From: Nocardia sp. CDC159
GTDB taxonomy: Bacteria > Actinomycetota > Actinomycetes > Mycobacteriales > Mycobacteriaceae
DNA: 64,000 nucleotides
Assembly: GCF_023740735.1 (NCBI RefSeq)
Contig: NZ_JAMRXH010000012.1
Span: 124,001 to 188,000 of the forward strand
Direction: 5' to 3'
In this document: positions 1 to 32,753 of the stretch, piece after piece
Layout of the letters: each line of letters starts with the position of its first letter
How positions within the stretch are numbered: position 1 is the stretch's first letter
The notes under the pieces: generated by a model
Database searches by the model: none
What the model saw: the letters and a program-made list of their open reading frames with translations, nothing else
What the model was told of the DNA's origin: nothing
Made by a program: the position numbers and the translations under genes

Positions 1-25857
<25,857 letters not shown>

Positions 25858-25860
25858 TCC

Positions 25861-25896
25861 GGACCGGACGGGGAAGATCTCTCCACCGTCCGGTCC
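25861..25896 (+). terminator. Hairpin terminator after the NRPS gene
   Basis: A perfect 11-bp stem, GGACCGGACGG (25861-25871) and CCGTCCGGTCC (25886-25896), closes a 14-nt loop three bases after the NRPS stop codon. No T-run follows, as is common in high-GC actinobacteria. Confidence 0.7.
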
Positions 25897-25930
25897 GTCC
25901 CGCCTCGTATACGGCAAGGGCGATGTCGAC

Positions 25931-26239
25931 ATGGATGCGCGAGGCATTGCCGACAAGCAAGTCCTGCTGGCCGTGGAGATTGTCTCGGCGTCCACGACCA
26001 TGATGGACCAGATGGTGAAGCCCGCCCTGTACGCCGAGGCGGGCATTGCCAACTATTGGCGTCTCGAGATCAACTCGTTCAAGGGGCGGCTGCCCGGAGA
26101 GCAGCTTCCGGTCTTGTTCGCCTACGTGCTCGGTGACGATGGCGAATACGAACTGACGCATCGCATTCAGGCGGGCGAATCGGTGGCGCTCCACTCGCCT
26201 TTCGAGTTCACCATCGATCCGGCCACTTTGTTGCGCTAG
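25931..26239 (+). pseudogene. Uma2-family (DUF820) protein, C-terminal fragment
   Basis: The 102 codons from ATG 25931 match the C-terminal half of Uma2/DUF820 restriction-endonuclease-fold proteins (VLLAVEIVS, KPALYAEAGIANYWRLE). Family members are usually about 180-190 residues, so the N-terminal half, including part of the predicted nuclease core, is absent. The frame stays open upstream to the NRPS stop, but that stretch is the terminator hairpin and has no family similarity that I recognise. No convincing ribosome binding site precedes the ATG. It is probably a decayed remnant, although a short functional form cannot be excluded. Confidence 0.6.
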
Positions 26240-26364
26240 CCGTTTGTCGGCTTTGCCTGGGTGCTGGTGGGTCGGACCCCGACACGCGGGTTGTAGCGGT
26301 AGGGGTGGGGAAAGCGGTTCCGTATGGTGGGGCGAATGTCTCTGCGGGTCGGAGAAGGGGAGTT

Positions 26365-27132
26365 ATGGAATCGGATGGTTCGCCCGCGCTGGAATTGAGC
26401 GGGCTGTACAAGCGGTTCGGTGGGCCCTGGGTGGTGGACGGGGTGAATCTGGTCGTGCCGCCCGGATCGTTCTTCGGATTGGTGGGGCCCAATGGGGCCG
26501 GTAAGACGACGACGCTGTCGATGGCCGTGGGGTTGCTGCGGCCGGATGCGGGGCAGTCGCGGATCTTCGGCTTCGATGTGTGGTCGGATCCGGTGCATGC
26601 CAAGACCATCGTGGGGGTGCTGCCCGACGGGCTGTCGCTGCCCGAGCGGCTCACCGGTCGCGAATTGCTCACCTACACCGGGCTTTTGCGCGGGATGGCC
26701 GCGGGGACGGTCGCCGAGCGGGCCGAGGAACTGCTGACCGTACTCGAGTTGAGCGGTGCCGAGAACACACTGGTGGTGGACTACTCCGCGGGTATGCGCA
26801 AGAAGATCGGGCTGGCGACCGCGCTGCTGCACGCGCCCAAGCTGCTCGTACTCGACGAGCCGCTGGAGGCGGTGGATCCGGTGTCGGCCAGGACGATTCG
26901 CACGATTCTGCAGCGGTTCGTCGCGGCCGGTGGGTCGGTGGTGCTGTCCAGTCATGTGATGGCGCTGGTGGAGAACCTCTGCGATCGGCTCGCGGTGATC
27001 AATCGCGGTCAGGTGGTCGCGGCGGGGACCGTCGACGAGGTCCGGGGCGAGGGGACGCTGGAGGAGGCGTTCGTGCGCCTGGTCGGGGGACGGGTCGCCG
27101 GGGACGAGGGGCTGGCGTGGTTGGCGTCCTGA
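26365..27132 (+). CDS. ABC transporter ATP-binding protein (ABC-2 exporter type)
   Basis: The 255-residue ATPase energises export together with the membrane protein encoded immediately downstream. Walker A is GPNGAGKTT (around residue 42), Walker B plus D-loop is LLVLDEPLEAVDP, and the H-loop is SSH. The signature motif is the relaxed YSAGMRKK seen in ABC-2/drug-exporter ATPases rather than LSGGQ. I chose ATG 26365 because AGAAGGGGAG lies just upstream; the frame extends to 26305 without a better site. The substrate is unknown. Proximity to the NRPS suggests, but does not show, peptide export. Confidence 0.9.
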   Translation: MESDGSPALELSGLYKRFGGPWVVDGVNLVVPPGSFFGLVGPNGAGKTTTLSMAVGLLRPDAGQSRIFGFDVWSDPVHAKTIVGVLPDGLSLPERLTGRELLTYTGLLRGMAAGTVAERAEELLTVLELSGAENTLVVDYSAGMRKKIGLATALLHAPKLLVLDEPLEAVDPVSARTIRTILQRFVAAGGSVVLSSHVMALVENLCDRLAVINRGQVVAAGTVDEVRGEGTLEEAFVRLVGGRVAGDEGLAWLAS

Positions 27133-28694
27133 TCCGGATGCGGTGGCGGCTCACGCTGCGCTCGATGAGCAGCGGGCGGGCCTCGGTGGCGTTCTGGCTC
27201 GGCGTCGGCGTCGGGCTGATCGCGGCGCTCGGCACCGCGGCGCTGCTGGCGGCGGCCGGGCACGCCTGGGATGCGCGCGCCGCCACCAATGCCGCCGCCG
27301 CGCTGTACGCGGTGTGGACCCTCGGCTGGCTCTGCGGGCCGATCCTCAGCGGCAGCAGTGACGAAACCCTGCAGCCCGAACACTTTCGGCTGCTGCCGCT
27401 GAGCTACCGGCAGCTGGCGCTCGGGCTGCTGGCCGCCGCGTTCACCGGGCCCGCGGCGGTCGTGAATCTGATCGCCTTCGGTGGACTGGTGTTGCTCGGT
27501 ACGGGATTCGGGCTGCTGCCAACACTTTTCGCGATCCTCGGCACCGTCGCGCAGCTGGCTTTCGTGGTGTTGCTCTCGCGGGTGCTGTTGGCCTGGATCG
27601 GGGCGGCCATGCGCTCGCGGCGCGGCAAGGACCTCGGCGTGGTGCTGGCCGCGATGATCGGTCTGGCGTACTACCCGATCCAACTGCTGGTCACCTATGT
27701 CGGGCCGCGTCTGGAACATGCCTCGCGGCCGGTGGAGTTGGCGCTGCGGATTCCGCCCTCGGGCTGGGCGCCGTATGCGGTCGAGGCCGCCGCGCGTGGT
27801 CAGTGGTGGCTGAGTCTGCTGGCCGTGGGCGGGCTGATGCTGCTGTCGCTGGTGCTGTGGCAGATGTGGGCGGTCCTGCTGCGTCGAAGGCTCACCACGC
27901 CCGAGGCGACCGCCGGGCAGGTGCGCGCGAATGCCGCTGGCGGCGTGCTGGATCGGCTGCTGCGCCCCGATCCGGTGGGTGCGGTGGTGACCAAGGAGTT
28001 GCGCAGCTGGTGGCGCGACAGCCGCCGCCGGGCGGCGCTGCTACCGCTGATGCTCATCGGAATCGTGGTCCCCGTATTCCTTTCGCTTCAGCACAATCAG
28101 GGCGCGCTCCCGTTCGCGGGTGCGTTCGTGGTGTGGATGGCGGCCATGGCCAGCGCCAACATGTACGCCTTCGACGGCACGGCGATCTGGCAGACGCTGG
28201 TGATTCCCGGCGCGATCCGAGCCGACGTCCGCGGCCGCATGCTGGCCTGGCTGATCATCGTGGCCCCCTTCGGCCTCCTGCTCACCCTGATCCTCCCCGG
28301 CGCGGTCGGCCTGGCGAAGCTGTACCCCTGGGGCCTGGCCACGCTGCCGGTTCTGCTCGGCGTCGGCATCGCGACCGCCATGTTCCTGTCGGTATACGCC
28401 GCCTATCCCCTCCCGCAGCAGCGCGGCAACCCCTTCAGCGGCGGCGGTGCCAACCCCGGCTGCGCCCGCGCTCTGGTCCAGGTCGTGGTCGGCCTCGGCC
28501 AGATCGTGCTGTGCCTTCCGGTGATCGCGGTCCTGGGAGTCGGTGCGTACCTGCACAACTGGCTGGTGCAGTGGACCGCGGTGCCGGTGGGGATCGCGAT
28601 GGGCATCGGTGCGGCGGTGGTCGCGGCACGGGTGGTCGAGAAGCGATTGCATGCGCGGGGGCCGGAGTTGCTGGTGGAGGTGAAGCCGCGGTGA
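27117..28694 (+). CDS. ABC transporter permease, multi-pass membrane protein
   Basis: A protein of about 525 residues with many hydrophobic segments (for example VAFWLGVGVGLIAALGTAALL and LLAVGGLMLLSLVLW), partner of the upstream ATPase. GTG 27117 is preceded by GAGGGG at good spacing and overlaps the ATPase gene by 16 nt, implying translational coupling. ATG 27138 is the alternative and has no clear ribosome binding site. A central cytoplasmic stretch (RLTTPEATAGQVRANAAGG) separates two membrane halves. No sequence feature identifies the substrate. Confidence 0.85.
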   Translation: MVGVLIRMRWRLTLRSMSSGRASVAFWLGVGVGLIAALGTAALLAAAGHAWDARAATNAAAALYAVWTLGWLCGPILSGSSDETLQPEHFRLLPLSYRQLALGLLAAAFTGPAAVVNLIAFGGLVLLGTGFGLLPTLFAILGTVAQLAFVVLLSRVLLAWIGAAMRSRRGKDLGVVLAAMIGLAYYPIQLLVTYVGPRLEHASRPVELALRIPPSGWAPYAVEAAARGQWWLSLLAVGGLMLLSLVLWQMWAVLLRRRLTTPEATAGQVRANAAGGVLDRLLRPDPVGAVVTKELRSWWRDSRRRAALLPLMLIGIVVPVFLSLQHNQGALPFAGAFVVWMAAMASANMYAFDGTAIWQTLVIPGAIRADVRGRMLAWLIIVAPFGLLLTLILPGAVGLAKLYPWGLATLPVLLGVGIATAMFLSVYAAYPLPQQRGNPFSGGGANPGCARALVQVVVGLGQIVLCLPVIAVLGVGAYLHNWLVQWTAVPVGIAMGIGAAVVAARVVEKRLHARGPELLVEVKPR

Positions 28695-28764
28695 GTCCCC
28701 GCCGCCTCGGCCCCCAGGGGGCCTCGGCGGCGGGGAACAAAGTTGAGGGCTCGGCGTCAGGACC

Positions 28765-28964
28765 GTGGTGGGGGATCGGGGCGTGAGTCGGTGGTGGGGG
28801 TCGGGGTGTGGATCGGTGGCGGGGATCCGGGCGTGGATCGGTGGTGGGGATCCGGGCGTGAGTCGGTTGGGGTTCGGAGCGTGAGGTTGGTGGTGGGAAA
28901 CGGGGCGTGAGTTGGTGGTGGGGGACGGAGTGTGAGCCGGTGGTGGGCGCGGAGTGGGAGGTCG
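28765..28964. repeat. 25-nt tandem repeat array, 8 copies
   Basis: Eight units of 24-26 nt, most of the form GTGGTGGGGGATCGGGGCGT plus GAGTCG, begin at 28765, 28791, 28816, 28841, 28866, 28890, 28915 and 28940. They are degenerate, strongly G-rich on the plus strand, and fill the gap between the converging permease and WYL regulator genes. No gene is visible in 28695-28975. Confidence 0.88.
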
Positions 28965-28975
28965 GTGTCGGCGGC

Positions 28976-29935
28976 TCAGTCGGCCGCCGCACTCAGGCGT
29001 CGGGCCAGTTCGCGCAGATGATCGATCAGCTCGGGGGGTTCGTGCACTCGGAACGGGAAGCCGAAAAGCCCGGTGTAGAGCGCCAATGCGTCCAGGGAAT
29101 CGGCGCCGGTGCGCAGTAGGCAGCGGTGTTCGTCGATTGCCTCGATGACGCCGACGGTCGGTGCGATTCGATCCGCCGCCACGGCCGCGGGGACCTCGAG
29201 GGTGATGCGTGCGCGATAGCGGTACGGCGCGGTGCTCACACCGTTGGAGACGAAACCCGCCACATTCATATCGGGTGCGTCGCGTGGGGTGAAGCGGGGG
29301 CCGTTGGGCACGCGCGGGCGCAGGCGATCGACTCGGTATGTGCGCCAATCGTTTCGGTCCACGTCCCAGCCGACCAGATACCAGTGCCGTCCGGTGTGAA
29401 CCAGCCGATGAGGTTCGGCGACGCGGCGAATCTCCTTGTCCCCGTGCGTGCGATAGTCGAAGCGCAGTTGCTCGTGGTCGCGGATCGCCGCGGCGATCGA
29501 GGTGAGCACCTCCGGGTCCACGGTCGGAGTTCCGGCCGACATGCTGACGGTCGCGGCCTGTAGCGCCGACACCCGATGCCGCAGCCGGGCGGGCAGGATC
29601 TGCTCGAGTTTGGTCAGCGCGCGCAGCGAACTCTCCTCGATTCCGGCGATGGTGCCGCCCGCCGCGGTGCGCAGGCCGACGGCCACGGCCACCGCCTCGT
29701 CGTCGTTCAGCAGTAGCGGCGGCAGTTTGGTGCCCGCACCCAGTCGGTATCCGGCCACACCGGGCACCGCGTGCACGGGATAGCCCAGGGTGCGCAGCTT
29801 TTCGATATCGCGGCGCACCGTCCGCACATCCACCTCCAGCCGCTCGGCCAGCTCCGTGCCGCTCCAATCGCGGGGAGTCTGCAGTAGCGACAACAGTTCG
29901 AGCAGTCGTGCCGAGGTCTCCAACATGTTTGTCAT
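28976..29935 (-). CDS. WYL-domain transcriptional regulator (DeoR/YafY-like)
   Basis: A 319-residue one-component regulator. The N-terminal winged helix-turn-helix covers residues 1-60 (WSGTELAERLEVDVRTVRRD), and a WYL ligand-binding domain lies around residues 140-215 (LRFDYRTHGDKEIR, HRLVHTGRHWYLVGWD). ATG 29935 or ATG 29926 could start it. It is divergent from the epoxide hydrolase gene with a 54-nt gap that holds an inverted repeat, so it probably controls that promoter. WYL proteins sense ligands or nucleic acids; the effector here is unknown. Confidence 0.9.
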   Translation of the reverse strand: MTNMLETSARLLELLSLLQTPRDWSGTELAERLEVDVRTVRRDIEKLRTLGYPVHAVPGVAGYRLGAGTKLPPLLLNDDEAVAVAVGLRTAAGGTIAGIEESSLRALTKLEQILPARLRHRVSALQAATVSMSAGTPTVDPEVLTSIAAAIRDHEQLRFDYRTHGDKEIRRVAEPHRLVHTGRHWYLVGWDVDRNDWRTYRVDRLRPRVPNGPRFTPRDAPDMNVAGFVSNGVSTAPYRYRARITLEVPAAVAADRIAPTVGVIEAIDEHRCLLRTGADSLDALALYTGLFGFPFRVHEPPELIDHLRELARRLSAAAD

Positions 29936-29948
29936 TCTGCTCGATAGC

Positions 29949-29978
29949 TAGGGCGGAAGCTGTCCTAGCCCCGCCCTA
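29949..29978. promoter_or_regulatory. Inverted repeat in WYL regulator / epoxide hydrolase promoter
   Basis: Perfect 8-bp arms TAGGGCGG (29949-29956) and CCGCCCTA (29971-29978) flank a 14-nt spacer. A nested CTAGG/CCTAG pair lies inside. The only sizeable dyad in the divergent intergenic gap, it is a plausible operator for the WYL protein. Confidence 0.5.
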
Positions 29979-29989
29979 ATGTCATATCC

Positions 29990-31141
29990 ATGAGCACAGC
30001 GATCACCCCCTTCCGCATCGACATCCCGCAGCAGCGGCTCGACGATCTGCGCGCCCGGCTCGACAACGCCCGGTTCCCGCAGCCGCTGCCCGGCGACGAC
30101 TGGGATACGGGTGTACCCACGCACTGGCTGCGGGAGCTGGTCGACTACTGGCGCACCGGCTACGACTGGCGGGCGGCGGAGCGGCGGCTGAACTCCTTCC
30201 CGCAGTTCACCACCGAGATCGAGGGGCAGCGCATCCACTTCCTGCATGTGCGCTCGGCGGAGCCGAATGCGGTGCCGCTGTTGCTGACGCACGGGTGGCC
30301 CGGATCGGTCGTGGAATTCCTCGACATCATCGGCCCGCTCACCGACCCGCGGGCGCACGGCGGTGACCCCGCCGACGCCTTCCACGTGGTGATTCCGTCC
30401 CTGCCCGGCTTCGGATTCTCCGGTCCGGTCACCGAATCCGGTTGGAGCAGAGATCGAATCGGACGAGTGTGGGCGCAACTCATGGAGCGGCTGGGCTACG
30501 AGCGCTACGGCGTGCAGGGCGGTGACATCGGCGGCGCGGTGAGCCCCGAGGTGGGTCGCGCCGCACCCGATCGGGTGATCGGCGTCCATGTCAACGGCGG
30601 TACGAATCTGCCGCCGTTTCCGATCCCCGACGAGGAACTGGCCGAACTGACCGATCTCGAACGCGATCGGATCAACCGGATCGCGGCCTTCATGCGGGAG
30701 GAGTTCGGCTATATCGCGATCCAGTCCACCCGCCCGCAGGCCCTCGGATACGGCCTGGTGGATTCGCCGGTGGGCCAGCTCGCCTGGATCATGGACAAGT
30801 TCCGCGAGTGGACGCATCCGCGAAACGTGCTGCCCGACAAGATCATCGACCGCGATCGACTGCTGACCAATGTGATGATCTACTGGCTCACCGGCACCGC
30901 CGCCTCGGCGGCGTACGTCGGCTACGCCCAGGACCGGGCCTGGGATTCGCTCGAGGTGAACTCCGGCGTCCCCACCGGCGTCATCGCCTTCGCGCACGAC
31001 GTCTGCATTCGCCGCTACTGCGAGACCGCCAACACCATCACCCACTGGACCGACGTCGACCACGGCGGGCACTTCGCGGCGCTGGAGGAGCCGGAACTGC
31101 TGGTCGCGGACGTGCGGGAATTCTTCCGCGGCCTGCGGTGA
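29990..31141 (+). CDS. Epoxide hydrolase, alpha/beta-hydrolase fold
   Basis: A 383-residue microsomal-type epoxide hydrolase that opens epoxides to vicinal diols through an ester intermediate. The N-terminal EHN region (PFRIDIPQQRLDDLRARLDN) is followed by the oxyanion motif HGWPGS. The nucleophile is the Asp in GVQGGDIGG, and a C-terminal His lies in VDHGGHFAALE. The length is normal for the family. The ATG follows the divergent operator region of the WYL regulator. The gene ends one base before the stop of the converging allophanate hydrolase gene. The substrate is not evident. Confidence 0.92.
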   Translation: MSTAITPFRIDIPQQRLDDLRARLDNARFPQPLPGDDWDTGVPTHWLRELVDYWRTGYDWRAAERRLNSFPQFTTEIEGQRIHFLHVRSAEPNAVPLLLTHGWPGSVVEFLDIIGPLTDPRAHGGDPADAFHVVIPSLPGFGFSGPVTESGWSRDRIGRVWAQLMERLGYERYGVQGGDIGGAVSPEVGRAAPDRVIGVHVNGGTNLPPFPIPDEELAELTDLERDRINRIAAFMREEFGYIAIQSTRPQALGYGLVDSPVGQLAWIMDKFREWTHPRNVLPDKIIDRDRLLTNVMIYWLTGTAASAAYVGYAQDRAWDSLEVNSGVPTGVIAFAHDVCIRRYCETANTITHWTDVDHGGHFAALEEPELLVADVREFFRGLR

Positions 31142-31142
31142 A

Positions 31143-32753
31143 TCAGACGACCCCGGCGGCGAGTGCGGCGCGCCAGCCGCCGTACTCGCCGATGTCCTTA
31201 CCCGCCGCGGCGGCCGCACCGTCGCAGCCGAAAGCCGTTGTCCACGCGCCGCTCTCGAGTTCCACCCGGCCCAGCTGCATCGGTGCCGGGAGCGCGGCCA
31301 GGAAGCGACCGAGGGCGGCGGGGGAGAGCAGCCAGCGTTCGCCCGCGACCGAGACGCCGGATTCTCCGTCGGGGCAGCGGGTGACCGCGGGCTTGGGCGG
31401 TGTGGTGTTCAGGGCGGCCAGGCGGTAACGCGCGGCGGTGCGCACCTCGCCCGCCCAGCGGGCGCCGAGGTCGGTGAGCTGGTATTCCAGCGGCTGGCCG
31501 CGCAGGTGGGCGCCGAAGACGATCAACTCGTGGACGGGAGTGACCCGCGTCGGCCACGGGGTGTCGAGACCGACCCCGGCGATCAGGCCCGCGATCTCGA
31601 GTGCGACGGCATCGTCGAAGGCGCGCGCGAATACCGTGACACCGAATTGCGCATCGCCCGCGGTGCCCGCCGGAACGGCGACCGCGCACAGATCGAACAG
31701 ATTGCAGAAGTTGGTATAGGTGCCCACCCGGGAGTTGACGCCGACCGGATCGGCGGCCACCGCCGCGATCGTCGGCTGGATCGGCGCGGTGGGGGTGAGC
31801 AGGACATCGGCTCCGCTGAGGCTCGTCATGGCGGCAAGTCGCAGTCGTTCCAGCTCCGCCAGATCGGACACCAGTCGGTGTGCGGGCAGGTCGCGAGCCG
31901 CGCGGATGATCGCACCGACGGTCGGATCGATGTCCTGGGGGTGAGCGTCGACGAATTCGCCCACCGCAGCATATCTTTCGGCCACCAGCGCGCCGCCGTA
32001 GAGCAGGCGGGCCGCGGCCAGGAACGGTTCGGGGTCGACGGTGACGATCGAGACGCCGCGCTCGCGCAGTCCGGACACGGTGCGCCGATAGGCCGGTTCC
32101 CAGGCCGGGTCCAGATCGGGAAGCGAATCGAATACGGCGACAACCGGTTGCGGCGGTGCCGCGAGGCGGATATCGCTCGGCCACGCGCGTCCGGGTGCGC
32201 CCGCGGCCAGGACGCCCATCGCCCGGTCGGCAAGGCCGAGCTCGGCGGTGAAGACGGTGACGCAGTCATAGGAGCGGCAGGCCGGAACAACACCGTCGGT
32301 GCTGATCACGCCGAGGGTCGGCTTGATACCGACGATCCCCTGGAAGGCGGCGGGCACCCGCCCCGATCCGGCGGTATCGGTGCCGATCGCGATATCGGCC
32401 TCGCCGCGCGCGACGGCCACCGCCGAGCCGGAACTCGAACCGCCGGAGACATATTCGGGCCTGCGGGCATCGGGCACCGGTCCGTACGGCGAACGGGTGC
32501 CGACCAGCCCGGTGGCGAACTGATCGAGATTCGTCTTCCCGACCACCACGGCCCCGGCGGCCCGCAGCGCGGATACTGCCGCCGCATCCCGTTCGGGCAG
32601 ATAGGCATACCCGGGACAACCCGCCGTGGTCGGCAACCCCGCGACATCCACGTTGTCCTTGACCGCGAGACGCAGCCCCGCCAAAGGCCCACGCGCCGAG
32701 GCCGTCTCGGCGTCGATCTCGGATTCGGGCCTGCGGTGGATCCAGATGGTCAT
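31143..32753 (-). CDS. atzF: Allophanate hydrolase
   Basis: A 536-residue amidase-signature enzyme that hydrolyses allophanate to ammonia and CO2. The Ser-cisSer-Lys triad is visible: Lys in LAVKDNVD, the Ser cluster in SGGSSSGSAVAVA, and the nucleophile Ser in GTDTAGSGR. The C-terminal extension of about 120 residues (FGAHLRGQPLEYQLTDLGA) is typical of AtzF-type proteins and absent from plain amidases. Its ATG overlaps the upstream stop as ATGA (32750-32753). It is the last gene of the permease-to-atzF operon and completes nitrogen release. Confidence 0.93.
   Translation of the reverse strand: MTIWIHRRPESEIDAETASARGPLAGLRLAVKDNVDVAGLPTTAGCPGYAYLPERDAAAVSALRAAGAVVVGKTNLDQFATGLVGTRSPYGPVPDARRPEYVSGGSSSGSAVAVARGEADIAIGTDTAGSGRVPAAFQGIVGIKPTLGVISTDGVVPACRSYDCVTVFTAELGLADRAMGVLAAGAPGRAWPSDIRLAAPPQPVVAVFDSLPDLDPAWEPAYRRTVSGLRERGVSIVTVDPEPFLAAARLLYGGALVAERYAAVGEFVDAHPQDIDPTVGAIIRAARDLPAHRLVSDLAELERLRLAAMTSLSGADVLLTPTAPIQPTIAAVAADPVGVNSRVGTYTNFCNLFDLCAVAVPAGTAGDAQFGVTVFARAFDDAVALEIAGLIAGVGLDTPWPTRVTPVHELIVFGAHLRGQPLEYQLTDLGARWAGEVRTAARYRLAALNTTPPKPAVTRCPDGESGVSVAGERWLLSPAALGRFLAALPAPMQLGRVELESGAWTTAFGCDGAAAAAGKDIGEYGGWRAALAAGVV

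Noticed and set aside
25861..25930. Extension of the Uma2-type frame upstream to the NRPS stop
   Set aside because: The stretch is open but encodes the terminator hairpin and shows no family residues except a few just before ATG 25931.
28765..28964. CRISPR array
   Set aside because: Units are directly contiguous and degenerate with no unique spacers, and no cas genes are present. The same applies to the arrays at 38681 and 58633.
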